From positions 3,137,001 to 3,201,000 of the forward strand of contig JARFIW010000115.1 of assembly GCA_036346225.1 (NCBI GenBank): 64,000 nucleotides of DNA, given 5' to 3'. The notes under the pieces were generated by a model. That model worked only from the letters and a program-made list of their open reading frames with translations. It did not search any database and had not been told where the DNA came from. Every line of letters begins with the position of its first letter. Position 1 is the first letter of the stretch. The translations under genes and the position numbers were made by a program. Shown here one piece after another: positions 47,976 through 61,213 of this stretch. The DNA comes from Platerodrilus igneus. Lineage: Eukaryota > Arthropoda > Insecta > Coleoptera > Lycidae.

Positions 47976-50539
47976 AGAATCAATAGAAATCGGCATTAGG
48001 GAATTGGAACATATGAAAATTGTGGCCAAAAGGAGTTAGAACCAATGAGAATTATAACGAAGCGGATTTGAATCAACAATAAAAACCACGAGAGCTGAAA
48101 TTAGTTAGAATATAAACCAATAAAAGGGACGAAATTGGAATCAATGAGAATCCGAACCATTGAGACTTGGAATTTATTGAAATTACTCGAAATTGGAACT
48201 TAAGAGAATTAGGCCCAAAGTGAGTTAGAACAAATGAGATTTGTAACTGAAAAAAATTTCAACCAAAACAGTAGGATCATCGAGAATTGCAACTGGTGCT
48301 AAATCAGACCGATAGAAATGTGAAGAAATGCAAGAATTAATGGCAAACGGAACCAATAAGAATTGGAACATGCAAAAATTGTAGCTAAAGGAAATTACAA
48401 CCATTGAGAATTAAACAAGAAGAGTTTGAATCAACAGTAGAAACTACTAGAGTTGGAATTAGCGATTTAGTAACCAAAAAGCAATTGAAATCAATGGGAA
48501 TTGGAATCTATAGAAATTGGAATATGTGAAAATCGTAGCCAAATTCAATTAGAACCTATGAACATTGCAACTAAAAAGAATTTCAACCAGAAAAAAACAG
48601 TATGATCAACGAGAATTAGATCTGGTGCTAAATCAAACCAATAGAAATGAGAAGTTTCGAAATTAGAGTTAATGGCAAATTGAACCAAGGAGACTAGGAA
48701 TCAATAGAAATTGGAATTGTGCCAATTGGGATCATTTGAAACTGCAACATACGAAAATCGTAGCCAACGGGAATTAGAATTACTAAAAATTAAAACGAAA
48801 AGGATTTGAATCAACAGGAGTTAGAATTAGAGAGAATAGTAACCAATAGAAATGTAAAGCAATTGAAATCAATGGGAATTGGAACCATTCAGACTTGGAA
48901 CTAATTGGAATTACTCAAAATTGAAAATTACGAGAAATTGGACCAAAATCAATTATAATCAAAGTGAACTATAACAAAGAAGAATTTTAACCAGGGACAG
49001 TAGGATCAACAAGAATTGGAACGCGTCAATAGAAATCAAGGGAAATGTGAAATAACGAAATTGGAATTAATAGCAACTGGAACCAATGAGACTTGGAATA
49101 GATAGAAATTGAAATCATTTGAAACAACACACGAAAATAATAACCAAGAAGAGTTACAACCATTAAGAATCACGAGAAGAATACGGGAGTTGGAATTAGC
49201 GAAAATATCAACGAATAGGAATGCGAAGGAACGAAATTGGAATCAATGGAAATTGGGGCAATTGAGAATTGGAACTAATTGGAATTGAGATCAATTGAAA
49301 TTATATAAGAGAATTGGGACCAGAGGTAATTGGTAGCAATGAGAATTGTGACGAAAAAGAATTTCATCCAGAAACAGTAGCATCAACGAAGATTAGAACT
49401 GGTTTTAATAGAAACCAATAGAAATGTGAAAGCGCGCCAAATGAAACGAATAAGACTTGGAATCAATAGGAATAGGAATTGGAACATACGAAAATTATAG
49501 CCAAAGGGAACTAGAACCAATGAAAAGTGTAACGAAGAAGAATTTCAACCAGCAACAGTAGGATCAACGCACTTTGGAACTGGTGTTAATAGAAACTAAT
49601 AGAAATGCGAAAGAACGAAATTGGTATTGATGCAAATGGAACCAATGAGAATTGGAATCAATAGAATTTAGAATCATGGCAATTGGTGCCACTTGAAACT
49701 GGAACATACGAAAATCGTAGACAAAGGAAGTTAAAGTCTTAGAGAATTGCAACGATAAAAATTTGAATCAACAGTAAGAACTACGAGAGTTGGAATTAGC
49801 AATTTAGTAAGCAATAGAAATGTGTAGCAAGGAAATTGGAATCGATAGAAATCGGAACATCGTAGCCAAATTCAGTTAGAACCCATGAACATTGGAACTA
49901 AAAAGTATTTCAACCAGAAACAGTAGGATCAACGAGAATTAGAACGGTGCTAAACCAAATTAATAGAAATGCGAAGTTTTGAAATTAGAGTTAATGGCAA
50001 ATTGAAGCAATGAAACTAGGAATCAATAGAAATTGGAATTGTGGCAATTGGAATCATTTGAAACTGGAACATACGAAAATCGTAGCCAAAGGGAATTAGA
50101 ATTACTAGGAATTATCGCAAAAAGGATTTAAATCAACAGGAGGAATTACCAGAGTTGGAATTAGCGAAAATAGTAACCAAAAAGCAATTGAAATCAATGG
50201 GAATTGGAACCATTCAGACTTGAAACTAATAGGAATTACGAGAAATGGGATCAAAATAAATTAGAAAACAAACAAGAATTTGAACCAGGAACGGTGTGAT
50301 CAACAGGAATTGAAGCGCGTTAATAAAAACCAAGGGAAGTGTGAAGTAACGAAATTGGAATTAATGACAAATGGAACTAATGGGTGTTAGAACCATTGAA
50401 GATTTGAACTACTTGATATTGGAAATTATGATATTTGGGCCAAAATGAAATAAAACCAATAAGAATTGTAACGAAGAAATATTTCAACCAGCAACAATAG
50501 GATGAAATAGAGTTGGGACCGACATTAGCAAAAACCAAT

Positions 50540-50635
50540 AGAAATGTGAAAAAACGAAATTGGAATTAATGTGAAATGGGACCATTATTGGTTCCAGTTG
50601 TCATTAAATTCTATTTCATTCTTTCACATTTCACT
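50540..50635. repeat. Satellite hairpin, copy 4
   Basis: Same palindrome with more mismatches (GGGACCATTATTGGTTCC at the centre), about 2.66 kb after copy 3, close to two higher-order periods. Confidence 0.8.
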
Positions 50636-53600
50636 TAGAATCAACAGAAATCGGCATTAGGGAATTAGAATCATTTAAAATTGGAATACATGAAAATTGT
50701 AGTCAAAAGGAGTTAAAACCAATGAGAATAATAACGAACCGGATTTGAACCAACAATAAAAACTACGAGAGCTAAAATTAGTTAAAATATAAACCAATAA
50801 AAGAGACGAAATTGGAATCAATTAGAATCCGAACCATTGAGACTTGGAATTTATTGAAATTACTTGAAATTGGAAATTACGAGAATTAGGTTCAAAGTGA
50901 ATTGGAACGAATGAGATTTGCAACTGAAAAAATTTCAACCAAAACAGTAGGATCAACGAGAATTGCAACTGGTGCTAAATCAGACCTATAGAAATGTGAA
51001 GAAATACAAGAATTAATGGCAAAACAGAACCAATAAGAATTGGAATTATGAGAACTGGAACATGCAAAAATTGTAACCAAAGGGAATTACAACAATTGAG
51101 AATTAAACGAGAAGAGTTTGAATCAACAGTAGAAACTACGAGATTTGGAATTAGCGATTTAGTAAGCAATAAAAATGTGTAGCAAAGAAATTGGAATCAA
51201 TAGAAATTGGAACGTCGTAGTAGCCAAATTTAATTAGAACCCATGCACATTGCAACTAAAAAGAATTTCAACCAGAAACAGTAGGATCAACGAGATTTAG
51301 AACTAGTGCTAAATCAAACCAATAGAAATGTGAAGTTTCGAAATTAGAGTTAATGGCAAATTGAACCAATAAGACCTAGAATCAATAGAAATTGGAGTTG
51401 TGCCAATTGGAATCATTTAAAACTGGAACATACGAAAATCGTAGCCAAAGGGAATTAGAATCATTAGGAATTATCGCAAAAAGGATTTAAATTAACAGGA
51501 GGAATTACCAGAGTTGGAATTAGCGAAAATAGTAACCAAAAAGCAATTGAAATCAATGGGAATTGGAACCATTCAGACTTGAAACTAATAGGAATTACTC
51601 AAAATTGGAACTTACGAGAAATGGGACCAAAATGAATTAGAAAACAAACAAGAATTTTAATCACGAACGGTAGGATCAACAAGAACTGGAGCACGTTAAC
51701 AAAAACCAAGGGAAGTGTGAAATAACGAAATTGGAATTAATAGCAACTGGAACCAATGAGACTTGGAATCATTTGAAACGCAACATACGAAAACAGAAGC
51801 GAAAGAGAGTTAAAACTATTGAGAATTACGAGAAGAATTTGAATCAGCAGTAGGAACTACGAGAGTTGGAATTAGCGAGAATAGCAACAAATAGGAATGC
51901 GAAGGAACGAAATTGGAATCAATGGGAATTGGGACCATTGAGAATTGGAACTAATTGGAATTGAGATCAATTGAAATTATATAAGAGAATTGGGACCAGA
52001 GGTAATTGGTAGCAATGAGAATTGTGACGAATACGAATTTCAATGGCATCAACGAAAATTAGAACTGGCGGTAATAAAAACCAATAGAAATGTGAAGGAG
52101 CGCCAAATGAAACGAATAAGACTTGGAATCAATAGGAATAGGAATTGGCACATACGAAAATATAACCAAAGGAAACTAGAACCAATGAAAATTGTAACGA
52201 AGAAGAATTTCAACCAGCAACAGTAGGATCAACGAACTTTGGAACTGGCGGTAATAGAAACCAATGGAAAAGCGAAAGAACGAAATTTGTATTAATAGCA
52301 AATGTAACATTGAGAATTGGAATCAGTAGAACTTATAATTATGGCAACTGGTGCCACTTGAAACTGGAACATACGAAAATCGTAGCCAAAAGAAGTTAAA
52401 GCCATAGAGAATTGCAACGATAAAAATTTTAATCAACAGTAAGAACTACAAGAGTTGGAATTAGCGAGAAAAGTAACCAATAGAAACGTAACGCCACATA
52501 GTTGAAATCAATGGAAATTGGAACTACTGAGACTAGGAAGTAATTGCAATTGGATATACTTGAAACTGAATTGGGGCCGAAATGAATTAGAACCAATGAA
52601 TATTTTAGCCAAGAAGAATTTCAACCATAAACAGTAGAATCGACACAAATTAGCACTGGCGTTAATACAAACCAATAGAAATGTGAAAAAACGTCATTGG
52701 AATCAACGGCAAATAGAAGCAATATGCACTACAAATATGGGAGTTGGAACATACCCAAAAAGAATTAGAACCAATGAGAATTGTAACGAAAACGAATTTG
52801 AATTAACAGTAGGAATTACGAGAGTTAAAATTGGCCAGAATACAAACCAACAGAAATGGGAAGTCACGAAATTTGAATTAACAGGAATTGGAACCATTGT
52901 GACTTGGAACTAATTGAGGCCTAAGTCATTAGAACCAATGGGAATTGTAATGAAGAAGAATTTTGACCAACAACACTAGTATCAACGACAATTGGAACTT
53001 GTACTAATAGAAATAACTAAAAACGAAACGTATTAATAGTGATGGACTTGGAATTGGACTAATTTAAAATTGGAATATACGTAAATTGTATCCAAAGAAA
53101 ATTAGAACCATTAAGAATTGTAACGAAGACGAATGTGAATCAACAGGAGGAACCACGCGAACCAGCATTGACGAAAATACAAACCAATGAAAAGGAAGGT
53201 AATTGGATTGAATGGGAATAGAAACTATTAATTAAGACTTGGAACCGATTTGAAATAGAATTACTTGGAATTGGGGTCAAAGTGAATTAAAACCAATGAG
53301 GATTGTAACTAAGAAGAATTTCAACCAGAAACAGTAGGATCAACGAGAATTAAAACGCGTTAATAAGAACCAATAGAGAAATGAAATTGGAATCAATGGG
53401 AATTGGAATTGTTGCGACTTGGAATTAATTGGAATTGGGATTTACCAAAAATGGAGTCAAAATAAATTATAACCCGTGAGAATTGTAACGTAGAATTTCA
53501 ACAAGCAACAGTAGGATTAGAGGAAATTAGAACTGGCGTTAATAGAATCCAATAGAAATATGAACGCCATTGAAATCAATAGCAAATGGAATCAATAGAA

Positions 53601-54352
53601 ATTAGAAGTATGGCAATTGGTGTCATTTGAAACTGGAACATACGAAAATCCTAACCAAAGAAAATTAGAACCACTGAGAATTACGAGAAGAATCTAAATC
53701 AACGGTATAACCTACGAGAGTTGGAATTAGCGAGAATAGTAACCGATAGAAATGTGAAGGCACGGAATTGGAAGCAATGGGAATTGTACCTATTGAGACT
53801 TGGAACTAATCGCAATTGAAATTAGAACTTACAAGAATTGGCGCCAACATGAATTAGAGACAATGAGAAATTTAGTGAAGGATTATTTCATCCAGAAACA
53901 ATAAGATCAACGAAAATTAGTACTGGCGCTGATGGAAGCAATATAAATGTGAAAGAACGCAATTGGAATCAATGGCAAATGGAATTAATAGGAATTGGAA
54001 TTACGGGAATGGGAACATACGAGAATTGTAACCAAATGGAATGAGAACTAATGAGAATTGTAACGAAGACGAAATTGAATCAACAGTAGGAGCTACGAGA
54101 GATGGAATTGGCGAGAATATAAATCAATGGAAATGTGAAGTCACAAAATTGGACTCAACGGAACCATTGGGACTAGGAAATTATGTGAATTGGGGCAAAG
54201 TTAATTAGAACCAATGTAATTGTAACGAAGAAGAGTTTCAACTAATAACAGCAGGATCAACGAGAATTAGAACTGCTGCTAATAGAAACCATTAGAAATA
54301 TGAAGGAACGAAATTGGAATTAGTGGCAATTGGAACCAATGGGACTTGGATA

Positions 54353-55260
54353 CAAAATAACCTTGAAAATGCTGTAAACCAGACAAAACTTTTAACCTCG
54401 CGTGGGCTGGGTTACTGGGGTATTGTGCTAACCACTTTGAGCTACTGAGGTCTCAGTTTTGTCTCAGAAAGTACCTTTGAGGTTGCTGTAAACCTGTAAA
54501 CCAAACGAACCTTTTAATCTCATACTGGTTGGGTTACCTCAGTCTCCTGCTAACCACGTTGAGCCCAATGCAGTACCTTCGGGTGGAGCATTGGGAACGT
54601 GGCCGCAAGCATAGCGGCCCTTAATTACATTATAATAACCACGTTGAGCCACTAAAGTCAGTTTTGACTAGGGAGTATCTTTGAAATTGCTGTAGACCAG
54701 ACAAATCTTTTAACCTCACGTTGGCTGGGTTATTTCAGTATTTTGCTAACCACGTTGAGTCATCGAGGTCTGCTTTGACTCAGAAGATACCTTTGAGATT
54801 GGCGTAAATCAGACTTTACGTGGGATGGGTTGCCTCAGTCTTTTGCTAGCCGATTTGAGACACTGAGTTCTAAGGCTTGACTCGGAAAGTATCTTAGAGG
54901 TTGAAGTAAACCAGATGAATTTTATAACCTTACGTTGACTAGGTTACCCGTCTTTTGCTATCCACGATGATTCACCGTTTTGAGAATGTCGAACACCTTG
55001 TTGTTGGTTACATAGCGCTCGTTTGAAAGAAAAAATTACCACAAGCACCACATCCTTTTAACCTCAGACTACCTGAATGACCTCAGTTTTCTACAAACCA
55101 CGTTGTGCCTTTTAGGTCTCAGTGGTGAACGTGTCTTATAGTTGGAAAGAAAAGGTTCTGCAATACGTGAGCTACCTCAGTAGGGCAACTGAGGTTTCAG
55201 GTTTGTTCGCAGTAATAAATCCTGAAAGTACGTTAGATTTATCGAAAGCTAACGCTTTCA
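54353..55260. repeat. ~115-bp tandem array
   Basis: About seven degenerate units with CTTTTAACCTCACGTTGGCT, GGGTTACCTCAGTCTTTTGC, AACCACGTTGAGCCACTGAG and TACCTTTGAGGTTGCTGTAA. It starts exactly where the 9.5-kb satellite stops. A 70-base insert (about 54565-54640) interrupts one unit. Confidence 0.85.
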
Positions 55261-55311
55261 TATTATTGCTGTTTTATCTCACATCTGAGGTCTTTACTTA
55301 TGCTCTGTTTA

Positions 55312-56016
55312 ATTGTTAGTATATGGATAGCGATTCCTTCATTTACTGGACATTCACAAGGCGCGTAAATTGAAATATGTGGTTCGACAGGAACGTAGGC
55401 AACCAGTAGCGCATTTATTACAGTCCCGTCGACGAGGTACGCGATGGTACCAGTGTTAGATAATGTAAAAATTGACGCACAAATTATAGATGACGTCACA
55501 CAATTATATAAAATTACTCCATCACATAAAAAAAAACGAAGATACTACTCACATAAATTGCAGGGCTTCTTGCAGTTTACTATATGACGTCGCCGGTGGC
55601 TTCGCCAGTCTTTTGGACGTCGGCTACTTCGCTGATCTTTCTTGGGCGTGGGTATTCGCTGGGCCCTGGTCGAATCCAAATTTAATTATTTTCTTTCTAT
55701 ATGTAGGGAACGACAGGAAACTGGTTAGGGAACGATAGTCAAATATAAGGGCAAAAGGAATCTACATAACACAAAAAAGATACGATAAAACACAAAAGAC
55801 AACCACACTTGTTCACGTTTCGGTGGCTAGTCTTAACGCGTATATCGGAAATCCACCACTTCCTTCTTGGCCTACCGCGTCGGCGCAAATCTTGCGCAAC
55901 GCACTATCTGAAGTGACGTAAATACGCACACGTCTTTTTAAATTCATTGGCGCGAATTCCTTACAAATTAAAACTAAATAAAAAATGTTTAGTGCCAAAT
56001 TTTTCAGCACGTAACA
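55312..56016 (-). repeat. LTR of the TGTTA...TAACA family, minus orientation
   Basis: The right end CACGTAACA at 56016 is the reversed TGTTACGTG start. The left end TGTTAGTATATGG is tentative. It shares GGCGCGAATTCCTTACAAAT, GCGTCGGCGCAAATCTTGCGC and ACTCAC (reversed GTGAGT) with the other copies. No clear target duplication. Confidence 0.65.
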
Positions 56017-56029
56017 CATTGTGGAAGAG

Positions 56030-58593
56030 AAAGGCGAGTGAAGGAGAGGCTTGAGAGAGAGTTAGGGAGAGAAAAAGGAAAAGAAACGAAAGAGGAAGAG
56101 GAAAAGAAAGAAAGGGGAGATAGAGACAGGTAACTTAGAAATCAAATTGACGAATGTTTAATAAGAGCTGCCAACCCTCACTCCTAGTGCTCATGATGCG
56201 AGCACAGCGTCCTCTTACTCTCTCAGTAAAAAAATCGTACAAAATGGTTTCTTATACATCGTAAGGGATGGATATTCTTACGTTGCCCTAAAGCGTTAAG
56301 AGAATGATAGAGAAAAAAAGTAAATAGTGGGACGTGGAAGAGAAAGGCGATTGATGGAGAGGTTTGAGAGGGAGTTAGGGAGAGATAAAAAGGAAAAGAG
56401 AGACGATAGAGAGCGAGGAACAGAAAGAGGGATAGAAAGATGTGAATGGTGAACAGAGATATGGAGGAGAAGCTTAGAAATTAAATTGGCAAATGTTTAA
56501 TAAGGGGCGGAGGGAGGGAGGGAAAGATAGAGAAAGAGAGGGGTGAGGAGGGGGGGAAGGAGGGAGGAAAGGAGAGGGGAAAGAAGGTAGGGAAGGAGGG
56601 AACAAAGGAGGGAGAGAGGTGGAAGGGAGAGAAAGAGAAAGATAAGGAGAGGTGGACAGAGATTTGGGAGAGGCTTAGAAATTAAATTGGCGAATGTTTA
56701 ATAAGAACCGCCAACTCACTCCTAATGCTCGTAATGCGGGCACAGCGGCCTCTTACCTTGGCAGTAGGACCATGTACAAAATGGTTTCTTATACATCATG
56801 AAGGCTGAATATTCTTACGTTGCTCTAAAGCGTTCAGAGAGTGATGGAGATAAAAGGAAAATGAGAAGGACGTGCAAGAGAAAGGCGAGTCAAGGAGAGT
56901 TTCGAGAGAGAGTTAGTGAGAGAAAAAGGGAAAAAAGGCAAAAAAGAGGACAAGAAAAGGAGATAAAGAGAGGTGGACAGATATGGAGGAGAAGCTTAGA
57001 AATTAAATTGGCGAATGTTTAATAAGAGCCGCCAACTCACACCCCTAAACAGAAAAAGAAAGGAGAGTGAGAAAGAGAATACAAAAGAGAGATAGGGAGA
57101 TGTGGACAGAGACATGGAGGAGAAACTTAGAAATTAAATTGGCGAATGTTTAATAAGAACAGCCAACTCACGCCTCCTAATGCTCATGATGCGAGCACAG
57201 CGTCCTCCTACTCCCTCAATTTAACCATCGTACAAAATGGTTTCTTATACATCATAAGGGATGGATATTCTTACGTTGTCCTAGAGCGTTAAGAGAATGA
57301 TAGAGAAAAAAGTAAAAAGAGGGACGTGGAAGAGAAATGCGATTGAAGGAGAGGTTTGAGAGGGAGTTAGGGAGAGAGAAAAAGGGAAAGAGAGACGAGA
57401 GAGGGAGAGGAAAAGACAGAAAGGGAGATAGAAAAAGGTGAACAGTAAACAGAAATATGGAGGATAAGCTTAGAAATTAAATTGGCGAATGTTTAATAGG
57501 GGGAGAGAGAAAAAGAGAGAGGGAGATAGAAAAGAGAGAGAAGGGGGAGGGAGGAGTGGAGAGAGCGGGGAGAGTGAGGAAGAGAGAGAGAAAGAGTGGG
57601 AGGAGGAGAGAGAGAAAGAGAGAGGAAGATAAAGAGAGGTAGACAGAGATTTGGGAGAGGCTTAAACTGGCGAATGTTTAATAAGAACGGCCAACTCAAA
57701 CTCTTAGTGCTTGTAATGCGAGCACAGCGGCCCCTTACGTTCCCAGTAGGACCATCGTACAAAATGGTTTCTTATACATCATGAAGACTGGATATTCTTA
57801 CGTTGTTCTAAAGCGTTGAGAGAGTGATAGAGAAAAAAGGGTAAGAGAGGGACGTGGAAAAGTAAGGCGAGTGAAAGAGAAGCTTGAAAGGGAGTTAGGG
57901 AGAGAAAAAGGAAAAGAGAGACGAGAGAGGGAGAGGAAAAGAAAGAAAGGGAGATAGAGAAAAGTGGACAGAGATATAAAGGAAAAGCTTAGAAATGAAA
58001 TTGGCGAATGTTTAATAAGAGCCGCCAACTCACGCTCTAATACTCATGATGCGAGCACAGCGGCCTCTTACTCCCTTAGTTAAACCATCGTAAAGAATGA
58101 TTTCTTATACGTCATGCGGGCTGGATAATCTTATGTTGCCTTAATGCGTTGAGAGAGTGATAGAGAAAAAAGGGGAAGAGAGAGACGTGGAAGAGCAAGG
58201 CGAGTGAAGGAGAGGCTTAAGAAAGAGAGAGAGAAATAGGGAAAGAGGGATGAGAGAGGGAGAAGAAAAGAAAGAAAGGGAGATAGAGGGAGGCGGACAG
58301 AGATATGGAGGAGAAGCTTAGAATTTAAATTGGCGAATGTTTAATAAAAGCCGACAACTTGCACTCCTAATGCTCATGATGCAAGCACAGCGGCCTATTA
58401 CGTCCCCAGTAGAACCAACATACAAATAGGTTTCTTATACATTATGAGGTCCTATGCGTTGAGAAAGTGATAGAAAAAAAAGGGAAAAGAGGGACGTGAA
58501 AAAGGAGTAAGGTGAGGGTTGAGAGGGAGTTAAGGAGAGAAAACGGAAAAAGAGAAGAGAAAGAGAGGATAAGAAAGGGAGGTAGAGAGAGAG
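56030..58593. repeat. Polypurine array with a conserved core, part 1
   Basis: Long GAGAGGAAAGAGA-type purine tracts on the plus strand alternate with a mixed core: AATTAAATTGGCGAATGTTTAATAAG, GCCAACTCAC, CTAATGCTCATGATGCGAGCACAGCG, GTACAAAATGGTTTCTTATACATC, CTTACGTTGCCCTAAAGCG. The core word AAAATGGTTTCTTATAC or a close variant occurs near 56242, 56778, 57235, 57762, 58095 and 58432. Spacing varies from about 330 to 540 bases because the purine tracts vary in length. Confidence 0.9.
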
Positions 58594-59229
58594 TGTTATA
58601 CTCTGGGTGTTCTATATTCTAAGGTATACATTAAAGTCGCGGCGTAATTGATATGAACCACTACGAAAGTTTACAACATAATAAATACGTGCGTAATATT
58701 GCGCAATACGGGGTTACGTCATTATTACGCCTCAAATCATTATCACATGCAAAAAATGTTTATTGCGATTGTAGAAAAAGATAAAACGTACTCACGTAAA
58801 CTGTGGAGCTCTTCACTACATTGCAACTATTTTGGCGGCAGTTGGGCGTTGTGGGCGTGAGTAGGCCTTTCCCCCCGTTGATACCAAATTAGGTTGTCTT
58901 CTCTCTTCGTTTTTGTAGCGGAACAACAGGAATAAGGTGAGAAACGATAATAGATACAACAGAGGAAACCTACATTACCTAAAAGAGAAAAGACAAGATA
59001 AAAGGCATACAGATAACCACACTCTTCGACGTCTCGATGATTAGTCCTTGACGTGACGGAAATCACCACTTACTTCCCCACTCCGCGTCTGCGCATTCTC
59101 AGGCGCCGAGGCAACTATCTGAAGTGACGGAAATGCACGCACAAGTCTTTTAAAATATTGGCGCGAATTCACTTACAAATTTAAACTTAAATTAGAAATG
59201 TTCACATAACCGATTTTCGGCATGTAACA
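58594..59229 (-). repeat. Solo LTR of the TGTTA...TAACA family inside the purine array
   Basis: Starts TGTTATACTCTGGG and ends GGCATGTAACA, with AGAG on both sides as a possible 4-base target duplication (not decisive in GA-rich DNA). Minus orientation: the reversed landmarks are CTCACGTAAACTGTGGAGC, GAAACCTACATTACC, CGACGTCTCG and GGCGCGAATTCACTTACAAAT. At 636 bases it is the best-bounded copy of the family. Confidence 0.8.
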
Positions 59230-59790
59230 AGAGGTGGATATGAAGGAGAAGCTTAGAAATTAAATTGGTGAATGTTTAATAAAAGCCGCCTAATACTTAT
59301 AATACGAGCAACGCCCTCTTACGTCTCCAGTAGGACCCTCGTACAAAATCGTTTCTTATAGATTATGAGAAAGTGATAGATAAAAAGAGAAAAGAGGGAC
59401 GTGGACAAGAAAGGCGAGTGAAGAAGAGGCTAGAAAGGAGGTAAGGGAGAGAAAAAGGGAAAGAGAGACAAGAGAGAGAGAGAGAGGAATAAAAAGGAAA
59501 ATAGCAAGAGATGGACTAAGTTGCCCTAATGCGTTGAGAATGTGATAAAAAAAAGGAAAGACGGACGAAAGAGATATGTGAGAGAGAGAGTGGGAGAGAG
59601 AGAGAAAGAGCGAGAGAGAGAGAATGCAAGAAGGAGAGAGAGAGAGTGAGAGGCACAGAGAAGTGAGAGAGAGCGAGAGATAGAGACAGGAGTGAGAGAA
59701 AGAGGGGAGAGAGGAAAAGAAAGAAAGAGAGATAGAAGTGGGCAGAGACATCGAGGGGAGACAGACACAAGGAGAGCTTGAGAAGAAAAT
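59230..59790. repeat. Polypurine array, part 2
   Basis: The array resumes after the LTR with GCTTAGAAATTAAATTGGTG and AATCGTTTCTTATAG (about 59347), then ~400 bases of GA-rich sequence. Long minus-strand frames rich in Ser, Leu and Phe are simply the reverse of the purine tracts. Confidence 0.88.
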
Positions 59791-61150
59791 TTAATAATTC
59801 CAAAATTAAGAGCAATAAAATTCATTAGCAACCGACTCGTTAAAGAAATGTCCACGTGACCTTGAGTATTTGCGACACTTCCAATAACAAACAGATTGTT
59901 AAACAGGTTCTGTGACACTGTTTAGTTAATACAACATTGCCAGGCGTCTTTTAGTACATTCACAAAGGTCCTAGATTAGAAGTAGTTAAATATTTGTTGA
60001 GGTTAGAGCGGTTAAAATTGAAATGAGTCAGTTGCGCCAAGTATAGTTGGTTGCCTAAGCTTGTACCTAGCTCAACTACAATTGTAGCGCATCTGATACG
60101 CTCTACACATAATATGTTAGTGCGTAAATACTTTTGTAAAGTGGTGAGGCGTTTCTAGCGATGGTAGAAGTTGGATTGTGTCCTGTTAACGCGTTGTCAG
60201 CCGTAAACCGGACGTCGATTAGCATTTTCTAACGTGAGCACTCTTGTTTTAACAAAATCAATGTTTATTACTATAACCATTGTTAAACTTTGTAAAACGG
60301 TTAGGATTTACGAACGCGTACAACAGATGGACTTGAAAAGGCAATGTTCTAGTAATTCAACACCAAACGCAAGCGTACCACGCAGCAATATTCCAAATTA
60401 AAACGTCCACATCAAGCAAATCGCCAGTTGTGCACGTACCGTCTGGACGTGGAAATGACGGTGGATCAGGGCGAACCTCGTGATTCAGACACCGGCCGTA
60501 AACGCTTTCGTACTTCGATGTAAACACCTTCGTTCTTCTATCATAAACTTTCTGAAGTACAGCATTGATCCGCTTACAGCCTGAAAAAATTATCCTTCGC
60601 TAAATAAAGTCAATTGCAGCAGCCGTGCGCGTTTTTGCCCCTTTACAAATACTTTCATAAACTAACCTTATAAAAACGTGACGTCAAACTTGAAAATACG
60701 TCAAAATGAGCCTCGAATTACGGGCCAAAATCCCATACGTTTTTAAAATTAACCCTTTTTGATTTTTGTGCTTAAGGAGTGATATGTAAGGAGCGTTGCG
60801 GTTTTAAGCACCAATGTACACAACCAACGCCGAAAGCTCTACATTTACGGCTGTTTCTATTGGTGCAAAAAACACTGCTTGATTATTGGTCCGTGCTCCA
60901 TTCCTATTTCAGCGTTCGAAACGAATTAAATTCAATAGCCTTTGATTATCTGCTACGAATATATATACATATCACCTCGATCCATAGATAAACACTCACC
61001 CACAATAGATGGGCAACGGCCTAATACTAACTTCTTTTAAGTTCATCGTGACCTCTAGCGGGCGTAGTCTAAACAACTATTATGGCGGTAATATTTAAAT
61101 TATGCAGTTTCTATTATTATATCCTTTTTCTTGAACTAAAGAACCACGTG
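59791..61150. other. Stretch with no gene recognised
   Basis: Mixed composition without long frames or visible repeats. It contains TTCGAGG-like and TTAACG words but no RNA gene that I can support. Confidence 0.35.
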
Positions 61151-61154
61151 CAAG

Positions 61155-61213
61155 GAAAAATATTATTTATCAGACGTTTTCAGAAATGAAAACGTTCGAT
61201 AAATACTATTTTT
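61155..61213. repeat. Near-perfect 26-bp hairpin
   Basis: AAAAATATTATTTATC-AGACGTTTTC is mirrored by GAAAACGTTCGATAAATACTATTTTT, with a 5-7 base loop. The outer flanks (TTTTCTTGAA and TTCAAGAAAA) extend the symmetry. Confidence 0.8.

Larger units (their letters stand above)
44860..54352. repeat. GAATTGGAA-type satellite, block 2, 9.5 kb
   Basis: Same family as 36331-38805. Strings recur in a fixed order: AACAGTAGGATCAACGAGAATT, ACTGGCGTTAATAGAAACC, AATAGAAATGTGAAGGAACG, AATTGGAATCAATGGCAAATGG, AACCAATGAGACTTGG, GGAACATACGAAAATTGTAGCC. They form a period of about 250-290 bases. Longer strings such as the hairpin at 46513 recur at multiples of roughly 1.35 kb, so a higher-order register exists. 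Open frames on the minus strand are AT-rich chance frames. Confidence 0.93.

Noticed and set aside
44948..51169. Minus-strand frames of 60-161 codons in the satellite
   Set aside because: AT-rich chance frames with repeated Phe/Ile/Ser strings that follow the satellite words and break at random.
57493..59918. Ser/Leu/Phe-rich minus-strand frames of 76-131 codons
   Set aside because: They are the complement of purine tracts (CTCTCT gives Ser-Leu), and several frames overlap in the same bases.
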